From: Anabaena subtropica FACHB-260
Lineage (GTDB): Bacteria > Cyanobacteriota > Cyanobacteriia > Cyanobacteriales > Nostocaceae
DNA: 64,000 bases
Direction: 5' to 3'
Assembly (NCBI RefSeq): GCF_014697105.1
Contig: NZ_JACJRF010000003.1
Coordinates: forward strand, 62,001 to 126,000
The stretch's first letter is position 1. Each line of letters opens with the position of its first letter. Shown here piece by piece: positions 54,744-63,257 of this stretch. The translations under genes were made by a program, and so were the position numbers. The notes below the pieces were generated by a model. It worked only from the letters and a program-made list of their open reading frames with translations. It had not been told where the DNA came from and did no database searches.

Positions 54744-54968
54744 GAATCAGAGAAGGGAGAAGGGGGCAGGGAGAAAAAATGACTAATGACTAACACCAAA
54801 TATTCTGGACATTAATAAGCTGTATATTAGTTTTTGATAGCTGCTGTGTGTTGATTAAGCCATAAGCTTCTCATCAACAGTCAATAGTTGAGTGTCAATA
54901 GTCGCAGCTATAGATAATAGGCTATAGATTGTTGAAGACTGTTTGCTTAAAGCTGTTATTTCAGTTTG

Positions 54969-55418
54969 ATGGAAAGAGGTAGAAAAATCGTGAAAGGATT
55001 GGTGCGTTTATTAACAGTATTTAGTTTGTTGCTGGGCTGCTGGGGATGGTTGGGAACAACTCAAATTGCTCAAGCTGCCAGTTTACAAAGTTTTTTGGCT
55101 CCTCAAGTTACTATTTTGGCAGTTGAACGGCTAAATCGGGCAGATGCCAAACTAGCAACAGAATTTGGGAAAAAAATCGATTTGAACAATACCAACGTAA
55201 GAGCTTTTCAACAATATCCAGGGTTATATCCGACTCTGGCTAAGAAAATTATCCAGAATGCTCCTTACGGCAAGGTAGAGGATGTATTGAATCTACCAGG
55301 ATTGAGCGATCGCCAAAAACAACTCTTAGAAGCTAATTTCGATAAGTTCACAGTGACAGAACTAGAACCGGCTTTCAACGAAGGAGATGATCGCTTTAAC
55401 AACGGTATCTACAGATAA
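54969..55418 (+). CDS. psbU: Photosystem II 12 kDa extrinsic protein
   Basis: PsbU is one of the lumenal extrinsic subunits that stabilise the oxygen-evolving manganese cluster. The protein is 149 residues with a signal peptide (about 8-36, [19 protein letters not shown], cleavage near AQAAS) and the helix-hairpin-helix-like mature core [56 protein letters not shown] 54969 is preferred over the preceding TTG 54966. The mature size fits the roughly 12 kDa protein. Confidence 0.95.
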   Translation: MERGRKIVKGLVRLLTVFSLLLGCWGWLGTTQIAQAASLQSFLAPQVTILAVERLNRADAKLATEFGKKIDLNNTNVRAFQQYPGLYPTLAKKIIQNAPYGKVEDVLNLPGLSDRQKQLLEANFDKFTVTELEPAFNEGDDRFNNGIYR

Positions 55419-55496
55419 CTACATTTGTATTTACTGTCAAGAAAACTAACCCACTCTCTATCCCAGAGGGTGGGAGTCTTATTATTAAAGAAGGAG

Positions 55497-55605
55497 ATAG
55501 GTGATTCGTAATTCGTAATTCCCCACTCCCCAAAGCCACTTCTGACAACGGGGGTAACCCGCAACGTAGTGGCTCCTTCCCACTCCCCATTCCCCAAATT
55601 CCTAA
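55497..55605. repeat. Intergenic repeat DNA upstream of nadB
   Basis: Heptamer-like units (ATTCGTA, CCCACTCC, CCCCATT) and the inverted pair GCCACT/AGTGGC around a CGGGGGTAACCCG core lie directly before nadB. They keep an open frame by chance and extend the nadB ORF with repeat-coded residues. Confidence 0.6.
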
Positions 55606-55607
55606 CC

Positions 55608-57287
55608 TTGTCGCAAATAGATATTCCTGGCCAATTTGATATTTTAGTAGTCGGTGCTGGTGCGGCTGGATTATATACAGCATTGTGTCTACCAGAATCT
55701 TTACGCGTCGGTTTGATCACCAAAGAAACGGTTGCTTTATCTGCTAGTGATTGGGCGCAAGGTGGTATAGCCGCAGCGATCGCCCCTAATGATTCTCCTT
55801 CCTTACACATTGAAGATACAATTCATGCAGGGGCAGGCTTGTGTGATCTCGAAGCAGTAAAATTCCTGGCTCAACAAGCACCCAAATGTATAGAATCTTT
55901 AGTGAATTTGGGAGTTGCTTTTGATCGACATGGGCAAGCTTTAGCATTAACTTTAGAAGCCGCACATTCTCGTAACCGCGTTCTTCACGCCGCCGATACT
56001 ACAGGAAGGGAAGTCATCACTACCCTCACTGCCCAAGTATTACGTCGTCCAAATATCCAAGTAATTCAGCAAGCCTTAGCTTTGAGTCTTTGGCTGGAAC
56101 CCGAAACTGGTCATTGTCAGGGAATCAGCCTATTTTATCAAGGTGCAATTACATGGGTGCGAGCTGGGGCTGTGGTCTTGGCGACTGGTGGTGGCGGTCA
56201 GGTATTTGCCCAAACCACAAATCCTGCGGTCAGTACTGGCGATGGAGTAGCAATTGCTTGGCGGGCTGGGGCAATTCTTCGTGATTTAGAATTTGTGCAA
56301 TTTCACCCTACAGCCTTGACTAAAATTGGTGCAGACCGCTTTCTCATCAGTGAAGCAGTCCGTGGTGAAGGCGCACACCTAGTTGATAATGAAGGGCGAC
56401 GATTTGCTTTTGACTATCATCCATCTGGAGAATTGGCACCCAGAGATGTAGTAAGTAGGGCAATCTTTAGCCATTTGCAACGTACTGCTGTCGATCCTGC
56501 TAGCGCTCATGTGTGGTTGGATATGCGTCCTATCCCTGAAGACAAAATTCGTCAACGTTTTCCCAACATCGTTAAGGTTTGTCAGCGTTGGGGGATAGAT
56601 GTCTTCCATGAACCGATTCCTGTAGCCCCAGCAGCCCATTATTGGATGGGTGGAATTGCCACCGATTTAAACAATCAAACTAATATTCCTGGGTTGTATG
56701 CGGTGGGAGAAACTGCTAGTACAGGTGTACACGGAGCGAATCGTTTAGCGAGTAATTCGCTGCTGGAATGTATTGTATTTGGAGCGCAGTTAGCAAATCT
56801 TACACTGGCAGATGTCAAGCTGTACTCAGAGACACCAGCCCTACCAACACAAGAATTTAAGATTGGTGTTAACGAATGGCAACATCAGCAAGCACAGTTA
56901 GCCACAATCCGGGAAAAGTTACCGCGTTTGGTTTGGCAAAGTGCTGGTATTTGTCGAGAAGAGTCTGTATTGTCTGCGGCGATCCCTACTGTAGAATCTT
57001 GGCAACAAGATTTTGCCGCGTTACCTTTAAGTAAATTTTTGTTGTCATTAGATCCTAACAAGTCGGTGAGGTTTAATTTTCCCGATAGTGATCAGCAACT
57101 GCGACTTTGGGCAGAGACTGGTAATTTACTTGATGTCGCTTATTTGATTCTCAAAAGTGCTGCTTTTAGAACTGAAAGCCGTGGAGGTCACTTCCGCCTA
57201 GACTATCCCGACTCAAATCCTGATTGGCAAGTCCACACCCTAGTACAAAAACATCAGTGGTTGCAATCTCCGATTTTGAAATCTTAA
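55608..57287 (+). CDS. nadB: L-aspartate oxidase
   Basis: NadB oxidises L-aspartate to iminoaspartate, the first step of de novo NAD synthesis. From TTG 55608 the product begins MSQIDIPGQFDILVVGAGAAGLYTALCL, about 559 residues, placing the FAD-binding GxGxxG motif near residue 15-20 as is usual. The longer frame from 55569 adds 13 residues encoded by repeat DNA. Other motifs are SDWAQGGIAAAI, AHSRNRVLHAADTTGREV, LATGGGGQVFAQTTNPAVSTGDGVA, FVQFHPTAL and SEAVRGEGAHLVD, all diagnostic for the succinate-dehydrogenase-like flavoproteins, and GLYAVGETASTGVHGANRLASNSLLECIVF. The C-terminal helical domain is complete. Confidence 0.93.
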   Translation: MSQIDIPGQFDILVVGAGAAGLYTALCLPESLRVGLITKETVALSASDWAQGGIAAAIAPNDSPSLHIEDTIHAGAGLCDLEAVKFLAQQAPKCIESLVNLGVAFDRHGQALALTLEAAHSRNRVLHAADTTGREVITTLTAQVLRRPNIQVIQQALALSLWLEPETGHCQGISLFYQGAITWVRAGAVVLATGGGGQVFAQTTNPAVSTGDGVAIAWRAGAILRDLEFVQFHPTALTKIGADRFLISEAVRGEGAHLVDNEGRRFAFDYHPSGELAPRDVVSRAIFSHLQRTAVDPASAHVWLDMRPIPEDKIRQRFPNIVKVCQRWGIDVFHEPIPVAPAAHYWMGGIATDLNNQTNIPGLYAVGETASTGVHGANRLASNSLLECIVFGAQLANLTLADVKLYSETPALPTQEFKIGVNEWQHQQAQLATIREKLPRLVWQSAGICREESVLSAAIPTVESWQQDFAALPLSKFLLSLDPNKSVRFNFPDSDQQLRLWAETGNLLDVAYLILKSAAFRTESRGGHFRLDYPDSNPDWQVHTLVQKHQWLQSPILKS

Positions 57288-57510
57288 AAAATGCTTAAGT
57301 ATATTTAACTAAGTGTTGATTTTCTCTATAATTGCTTCCAAATAGACAAAAAATACTGAGTAATCACTTAACACATAACTTCAAATCATAGTTTTGAAGT
57401 AATTTAATTTGTCTTAAATCACATACACAATTTTTAAAAGCTATTGGCTCAATAGTCCCGTAGCTCCTTTAGCTCATTGTTTTTAATTAAAAATCGTAGA
57501 AAAAAAATAT

Positions 57511-57744
57511 TTATCGAGTTCCACTACCATGCTGGCTATCTGGCCCACCATAATTTGGTGGAACATAAGCTTCTTCATCTTGGGGATTTTGTTCAAAATT
57601 TTTGATGATTTGCTTGTCATCCCTAGAATTACTAGCCGAGGACGAACGATTCAGGTTTCCGGTGGCATCTGCAACCTTAGGAATGATCAGACTGGCACTG
57701 ATACAAAATATTACTACACTGATGACTCTCCAGTTGACTTTCAT
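57511..57744 (-). CDS. Small secreted protein with PPNxGGPDSxxGSGTR tail
   Basis: The product is 77 residues from ATG 57744 (MKVNWRVISVVIFCISASLI; an ATG four codons upstream at 57756 is possible). A signal peptide (about 6-28, cleavage near ADATG) leaves a mature peptide of about 50 residues, rich in Asn, Ser and Asp, ending VPPNYGGPDSQHGSGTR. The motif PPxxGGPDSxxGSGTR recurs in secreted cyanobacterial proteins as far as I recall, often before other domains, but here it ends the protein. Function is unknown. It has its own promoter region and about 220 bases to nadB. Confidence 0.6.
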   Translation of the reverse strand: MKVNWRVISVVIFCISASLIIPKVADATGNLNRSSSASNSRDDKQIIKNFEQNPQDEEAYVPPNYGGPDSQHGSGTR

Positions 57745-57756
57745 ATGTTTTGACAA

Positions 57757-58502
57757 TTATTTTAAATTTCTGATTTATCTAGCGTGTTTATTATTTACAA
57801 AAGAGAAAATGAGGTTTCCCAAAAATTTAACTTTTGCTGAATTTATTAATTTGACGGAGAAATACTTAAATAGGATGCCATTAAAGGTCATATTCTCTAG
57901 AGAATTGCCTTGTAAATGGAGCCAATTATTAAGCAATATAACTTATTGACAGATATTGACATCGGTCTTTGGTTAGAGCTATGTCTCAGAATCAAGTTAT
58001 GTATTTTCATTAATTACCACAAGAGAAATATCAACCTCATGTTTTTTTAATTATTTCTTAATATTTTTTTGTGTAAATACTCACCCCATTGCTAAAAAAT
58101 TACGTAACATTACGCAAATTTATCCAAATTTCACACACCCTCAAATATGAAGGATATGTGAAATTTTAGTAGAGACTCACCATTATAGTCTTTATTTATA
58201 AAGATTGTATTAACAAATTTCAGTGAAATTCCATAATAATTACAATCAAGGTTGAATATTACTTTTCAACACCTAAAGAGCTAGTATTACTTGCCCTTCG
58301 TATTATCCTACGGGTTAGCGTAATATTATGTACATCTACGGAGAACTAAAATGCCCGTTAGTTAGCGTTTCTGTTTGTGGAGCGTCCCTTAGGAAAAAAA
58401 AGGCTTATCTGGGGTTCCGATTTTGAATCTGTGTGCCGTGACTAAGGCACACAGATTCAAAATCAAATGAAAATTGCTCTTCCCTAGCCCCACTCCTCAT
58501 CT
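57757..58502. other. Intergenic region with long hairpin
   Basis: About 745 bases, AT-rich, between the small secreted gene (transcribed leftward from 57744) and the stop of the CHASE2-cyclase. It contains the perfect hairpin at 58419-58464. A 46-codon plus-strand frame from ATG 57809 has no Shine-Dalgarno sequence and no family resemblance. I see no RNA gene. Confidence 0.5.
58419..58464. repeat. Perfect 19-bp inverted repeat
   Basis: The arm GATTTTGAATCTGTGTGCC and its exact reverse complement flank an 8-base loop GTGACTAA. It lies about 40 bases after the stop of the CHASE2-GGDEF gene (minus strand). Read on that strand, an eight-T run follows after about 17 bases, so it may work as a transcript end. 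Confidence 0.7.
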
Positions 58503-60701
58503 TTACGCCAATTCAAAACGATTTTTCCCTAGATGTTTGGCTCTGTACATGGCAGCATCTGCTTGCTTTAGCAATATATCAGGGTCTATACTGTTTTTCG
58601 GGTAAATACTAATACCAATACTAACAGAAACCTTAGTAGTACATCCGTTCAAGACAATTGGCTCAGTTATATTCGCTAGAATTTTTTCAGCAACTTTAGC
58701 AGCTACTTGCACGTTAGGTATTGCCCGTAGGATCACGGTAAATTCATCGCCACCTAGACGAGCGACTGTATCACTAGCACGTAAAGAATTGCTCAGACGT
58801 TGAGCGATTACCACTAACAAGCGATCGCCCATCTCATGACCGAGGTTATCATTAACTTGCTTAAATCCGTCTAGATCAATAAATAGTAATCCGAGTGAGA
58901 GCTTGTTATCTTTTGCCCAGTTGATAGATTCGTAAAGTTGTTCAGCGAAGTATTTACGATTAGGTAGACCTGTTAAGGGGTCGTGATAAGCCAAATAACG
59001 CAAATGGTCTTCCTTAAGTTTTAATTCATTATTAGAACGAAACAACTCAGCTGCTGTGCGCTTGAGTTCCTCCTCCATCAACTTGCGCTGAGTTATGTCT
59101 CGGATTACCCCAACTAAAAAGAAATTGCCAGCTGCATCCTTGTGGAGCGATCGCTTAGTGGCGATTAAATGAGTCTTCCCATAAGCATCAGTAAATTCTT
59201 CCTCATTTTCTTGGGGTTTTTGAGTCAAAAATACTAATTCATCTTGCTGTCGAAAGACTTCTGCTTCATGTTTAGGAAAAAAATCAATATCTGATTTTTC
59301 AATTAACAAAGTATCAGGATAACCAATAAATCGGCAGTAAGCTTCATTTAAAACAATCCACTGATGTTGTTCATTCTTCACGAAAATAGGGTCAGCAATT
59401 GTATCAATAACTTGCTGCAAAAATTCTTTAGAACGCTTTAATTCTTCCTGCATATGAGCAAGATAGTTAGTAATCCAAATTACTGCACCGATAAAGGTTA
59501 GTAGGGCTGGAATTAATGGTATCCACCACCCTGATAAAAAAGCCAGATAAGCACTTAAGAAAAGCACACAGCATGAAACGAAGATTGTCACAATACTGTG
59601 AATTGGCTGCCTTATTCGCCATGCTGTTACCGCACCTAAATATGACCAAGCAAAAATCCATAAGTATTCCCCAACATGAGACCAAACTTTTAATAGAGGT
59701 CTTCCTTTCAAAGCCGCAGAAATTAACTGACTGATAAAATAAGCTTGCAACTCAATTCCTGCTACAGGTTTTGCTTCTTCCATCAAACGACTTGAATAGG
59801 GGATAAATACAAAATCCTGTAAGCTCGGAGCATAAGAACCAATTAAAACAATCCGATCTTTAATCCAATTCTCTGGTACTTTATTCTCCAGCACATCCAA
59901 CATACTGACTGTTCGGAAACCACAAGAGTCTGGAGTGGAAGCGTAACAACCGGGCTTAGGAAAATTAGACAAAATTTGATATCCTCTATCATCAGCTTTT
60001 ACATAAGCCCCATTATTTCCTCTAAACCTCGTAAAAACTGCCTTACCTAACTGCAAATATTCAGAATTTTTTGCTGCTCTTTTGGGAATAATATCTTCAG
60101 CTTTTAAATACAATAAAGCTACTTTTAAAGCAAAGCTTTCGTAGAATTTATTTTCAATATGCCAATACAATAAACTACGGCGGACTTTGCCATCAGGATC
60201 GTATAATAAGTTATTAAATCCTATTTGCTTAGAATCTAATTTTGGTGGTGGTGGAACTTTATAATTCTCATTATTTGCTAATAAGTGAGTACCAATTAAA
60301 TTCGGCATTGACTTATAAGCATTTACCAAAATTTCATAACCATGCTTTGCTGGCAAATTTCGATAAATATCTAAACCAATAGCGCGGGGTTGATTGGCTT
60401 GCAATTTTTGTAATAAATCAGCAATAATGCTATCGGGAATTGGAAACCCTTTACTTAAAGAAGCCTCATCAATGGCGACGATAGTAATACGATTATCAGG
60501 CTGTTCATATGGGCGGATGTGAAAAAATTGATCTAATGCAGCTAACTCTACGGATTGCAGCAATCCTATAGAACGTAACAATAGGACAAAAACCAAAACG
60601 CTAGAAGCAGTAATTAATTCTCTTTGTCCTCGACTAAGCGATTGTTTCAGTCCCAGAATTAACTTCACAAGACGCTTGCCTAGTTGCTTACTCATTCCCA
60701 A
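58503..60701 (-). CDS. CHASE2-PAS-GGDEF diguanylate cyclase
   Basis: This 732-residue membrane sensor has an N-terminal helix (about 32-50), a periplasmic CHASE2 domain (about 60-330: ALDQFFHIRPYEQPDNRITIVAIDEASL), three more helices (about 345-420), a PAS domain (about 428-545: VIDTIADPIFVKNEQHQWIVLNEAYCRFIGY) and a GGDEF domain (about 570-732). The active-site motif is RLGGDEF, intact, preceded by DPLTGLPNRKYF and DLDGFKQVNDNLGH. A RxxD inhibitory-site pattern is possible near SLRASDTVARL (five residues ahead of GGDEF). It should make c-di-GMP in response to an extracytoplasmic cue. It is a candidate counterpart of the EAL protein at 41570-42781. Confidence 0.9.
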   Translation of the reverse strand: MGMSKQLGKRLVKLILGLKQSLSRGQRELITASSVLVFVLLLRSIGLLQSVELAALDQFFHIRPYEQPDNRITIVAIDEASLSKGFPIPDSIIADLLQKLQANQPRAIGLDIYRNLPAKHGYEILVNAYKSMPNLIGTHLLANNENYKVPPPPKLDSKQIGFNNLLYDPDGKVRRSLLYWHIENKFYESFALKVALLYLKAEDIIPKRAAKNSEYLQLGKAVFTRFRGNNGAYVKADDRGYQILSNFPKPGCYASTPDSCGFRTVSMLDVLENKVPENWIKDRIVLIGSYAPSLQDFVFIPYSSRLMEEAKPVAGIELQAYFISQLISAALKGRPLLKVWSHVGEYLWIFAWSYLGAVTAWRIRQPIHSIVTIFVSCCVLFLSAYLAFLSGWWIPLIPALLTFIGAVIWITNYLAHMQEELKRSKEFLQQVIDTIADPIFVKNEQHQWIVLNEAYCRFIGYPDTLLIEKSDIDFFPKHEAEVFRQQDELVFLTQKPQENEEEFTDAYGKTHLIATKRSLHKDAAGNFFLVGVIRDITQRKLMEEELKRTAAELFRSNNELKLKEDHLRYLAYHDPLTGLPNRKYFAEQLYESINWAKDNKLSLGLLFIDLDGFKQVNDNLGHEMGDRLLVVIAQRLSNSLRASDTVARLGGDEFTVILRAIPNVQVAAKVAEKILANITEPIVLNGCTTKVSVSIGISIYPKNSIDPDILLKQADAAMYRAKHLGKNRFELA

Positions 60702-61332
60702 TACCTAAGTGGGATAATCCTCTCTATTGCTTATAAAAATCAACATCAGAATCTAAAAGTCAAAATTCAGAAAAAATTGATATTCAAACCTAATGATTAG
60801 AAGAAATATAGAATGTTACGACTTATTGATATTCCCATCATTATGGATTTTGAAACCTGACTCTTGACTTCTTACATATCAACTTGCTATCAAATAACCA
60901 TCATATATATCTCATATCGTTTCTCTATGAAGCTGTAACATAATTAACTTGCCAAAGGGGTGTTTAATAAAGCGTACCTTCATAACTCTTAAGAAACACA
61001 GGGGAAAGGAAAGAAGAAAACAGAGTATTTCTTTCATATTTTTCTAGGGCGTAGCCACACTAGTTACAAGCTTAATCTAAATACTATTTGTGAATAGTAT
61101 ATTTTCACTTAGTTACAATTGCCATCTTTTTTAGGAGAAGTTGTATCATTATTTATGGCTTACTCTAATATTTCCAAAATTGATAGATATTTGGACTTAC
61201 GTACTCATCACACAAATAAAACAGTCAACTGGTAATAATTTGCCCTTGGCAACCTGTTGACTGTGGAATCAGTAATACTTATTTATTTGCTGTCTAGGCT
61301 AGATAGCTACACAAGAGCATCATTTGCGGTAG
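60702..61332. other. Intergenic region
   Basis: About 630 bases of AT-rich DNA between the CHASE2-cyclase start and the VKOR stop; both genes are on the minus strand. It should contain the cyclase promoter. No ORF, RNA gene or clear repeat is seen. Confidence 0.5.
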
Positions 61333-62328
61333 TTACCTAAAGTACTTGAAATTGCTTGGGCCTGTATAACCTGTATTTTTGGCTAATTCTACGAGGTTTT
61401 GTACTCCGCTATAGGTTTTGCCGTTGATAATCCAAGAGGGAAACCCCTGTATTTTTGCTGCTTGACACAATTCTGGTTGACCCTTGGGACTCTCAGCAGC
61501 ACACTCTACTTTAATGTTGTCGCTGATAATTTGGTAGGCTTCTTTACCAAAAAGTAATTTCTGATCGTGGCAGTGTGGACACCAAAAAGCAACGTATTCC
61601 TTAGCACCTACTTTAACTAAATGCTGGGCTAAAGCGATTTCTGCCTCACCAGAAGTAGTGGTGATTTCCCAACCAAATTCTGGGTTAGGATCTGTCTTGG
61701 GAACAAAGGGCTGTAATTTTCCGGGTGGTATGTTGGAGGTAACGCTTGGTTGATTTACACCTGCATAAACGCCTAAAGTACCAATCAGCGTCACCATACC
61801 CACAATCAAAGCAGTAAAGAATATTTGTCCAATATCCTCCCAAGAGCGCCCGACAATTGTTAGTACTAAAAAGCTCAGGGAGAATAAAGCCGAACTAATA
61901 CAATAAAGACAAAAGGCTTTAATTTCAAATGCCAGTAAATAAATTAAATAGCCACTGAAGACGGACATGGCGATCGCTCCCACCAACAGTAGCCACCATG
62001 TCACATTTTCTAGTTGTTTCCGGCTGTTGTTTTCTCCACCTTTCCAGACAACAGGAGCCAAAGCTAAGACCAACATACCGATGTATGCCAAAAGCCCAAA
62101 CAAGGCTAATGGCTGTCCGAAAATTGTTGCCCAAGGGCTGGAAAGAACATCATTACAGTTTTTGGCACCAGCCTGTGCCACACAAGCAGCACTACCTCCT
62201 GTTAACTTTTCTATAGTTAAGTAGCCGGTAGTTAAGGCACCAAGTCCAGCGATCGCGGCAATTATTAGACGCGACCATTTATGAATCCAAGGAGTAGAAC
62301 GGCGGCGAATCATAAATTGCGATTTCAT
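61333..62328 (-). CDS. Vitamin K epoxide reductase-thioredoxin fusion
   Basis: This 331-residue protein catalyses disulfide formation in the periplasm/thylakoid lumen using quinone. The VKOR domain (about 18-200, four or five helices) has the loop cysteines in CVAQAGAKNCNDVLSSPWA and the active-site CxxC in KAFCLYCISSALF. A thioredoxin-like domain (about 225-331) follows, with CPHC in FWCPHCHDQKLLFG and further cysteines in KVECAAESPKGQPELCQAAKIQGFPSWI. This covalent VKOR-Trx arrangement is the known cyanobacterial form, whose plant homologue is LTO1. All catalytic cysteines look present. It lies 926 bases upstream of the start region of btpA's operon neighbour only by repeat-filled spacer. 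Confidence 0.92.
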   Translation of the reverse strand: MKSQFMIRRRSTPWIHKWSRLIIAAIAGLGALTTGYLTIEKLTGGSAACVAQAGAKNCNDVLSSPWATIFGQPLALFGLLAYIGMLVLALAPVVWKGGENNSRKQLENVTWWLLLVGAIAMSVFSGYLIYLLAFEIKAFCLYCISSALFSLSFLVLTIVGRSWEDIGQIFFTALIVGMVTLIGTLGVYAGVNQPSVTSNIPPGKLQPFVPKTDPNPEFGWEITTTSGEAEIALAQHLVKVGAKEYVAFWCPHCHDQKLLFGKEAYQIISDNIKVECAAESPKGQPELCQAAKIQGFPSWIINGKTYSGVQNLVELAKNTGYTGPSNFKYFR

Positions 62329-62334
62329 AAGGGG

Positions 62335-62402
62335 AGTTGGGAATAGGGAATTGGAAATGGGGAGTGGTAATTTCCCTACTCCCTAACGCCACTCCCTATT
62401 CC
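62335..62402. repeat. STRR/inverted repeat cluster between VKOR and btpA
   Basis: GGGGAGT, GGGAATAGGGAATTGG and their complements ACTCCCTAACGCCACTCCC pair across the spacer, making a GC-rich snapback between the two minus-strand genes. Confidence 0.6.
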
Positions 62403-63257
62403 CTAAGAATGTAGACTAATTGAGGAAGAAGGAGCAGGCTTACTCTGATCTTTGGAGTTCCAACTCCGACGAGCAGCTTCTACAAATTGACTGACGCGAA
62501 TCGGGTCGATTGGTTGCTCGATTCGACCTTGGCGTTTAAGCGAACTAGAAACAATCACACCATTTGCAGCCTGCAACAGTGTAGCAATATTTTCCCAGTT
62601 TGCTCCACTACCTATAAATACAGGTGTACCATTGGCAGCATCACAAGCTAGTTCCACATCTTCCTGATTGGGGGGGCTACCAGTAGCCCAGCCAGACAAA
62701 ATTACTGCATCTGCCAAACCCCGCTCAATTGTGTCTTTGACTGCAACAGTGAGATTTGGTGAACTCAGTGGTCTAGCGTGTTTCACCAAGACATCAGCCA
62801 AGATTTTCACGTCACTACCCAATTCTCGCCGATAGCGGAGTAATTGATGAGCTTCTCCCTCAATTAATCCCTGGTCTGTAGCCATCACCCCAGTCAGGAC
62901 GTTGACACGGATAAACTGGGCGCGGACACAGCTAGCGATCGCCATTGCACTTTTACCATCATTTCGCAACACATTTAGCCCTATCGGCAACGTCACCAAA
63001 TTCTGTATCCGTTGCACCACCACAGTCATGGCACTCACAATTGCTGGATCGACCTGACTCTTTGTGAACGGTGCATCGAAAAAATTCTCTACAATAATAC
63101 CGTCCACTCCGCCACTAGCCAGTGCCGTTGCTTCTTGTTCCGCGCGATCAATCACTGCCTTAAGACTTCCTCCCCAACGAGCAGAAGTAGGAAGGGGGAG
63201 CAGATGAACCACGCCAATAATTGGTGTTCGAGTTTTAAATAGCTGATATAAGTCCAC
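62403..63257 (-). CDS. btpA: Photosystem I biogenesis protein BtpA
   Basis: BtpA stabilises the photosystem I reaction centre in cyanobacteria and has a TIM-barrel fold. From GTG 63257 the product is 284 residues, beginning VDLYQLFKTRTPIIGVVHLLPLPTSARWGG, the usual family start and length. The open frame continues upstream to 63575, but those 106 residues are encoded by interspersed repeat DNA and should not be trusted. Motifs include GGVDGIIVENFFDAPF, PIGLNVLRNDGKSAMAIA, DVLVKHARPL and NGTPVFIGSGANWENIATLL. No partner photosystem gene is adjacent. Confidence 0.9.
   Translation of the reverse strand: MDLYQLFKTRTPIIGVVHLLPLPTSARWGGSLKAVIDRAEQEATALASGGVDGIIVENFFDAPFTKSQVDPAIVSAMTVVVQRIQNLVTLPIGLNVLRNDGKSAMAIASCVRAQFIRVNVLTGVMATDQGLIEGEAHQLLRYRRELGSDVKILADVLVKHARPLSSPNLTVAVKDTIERGLADAVILSGWATGSPPNQEDVELACDAANGTPVFIGSGANWENIATLLQAANGVIVSSSLKRQGRIEQPIDPIRVSQFVEAARRSWNSKDQSKPAPSSSISLHS

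Noticed and set aside
57455-57490. tRNA-like stretch after nadB
   Set aside because: It cannot be folded into a cloverleaf with acceptor and T arms; no tRNA was found anywhere in the window.
57602-57949. 115-codon plus-strand frame overlapping the small secreted protein
   Set aside because: It overlaps a better-supported gene with a signal peptide on the other strand and shows no domain or ribosome-binding site.
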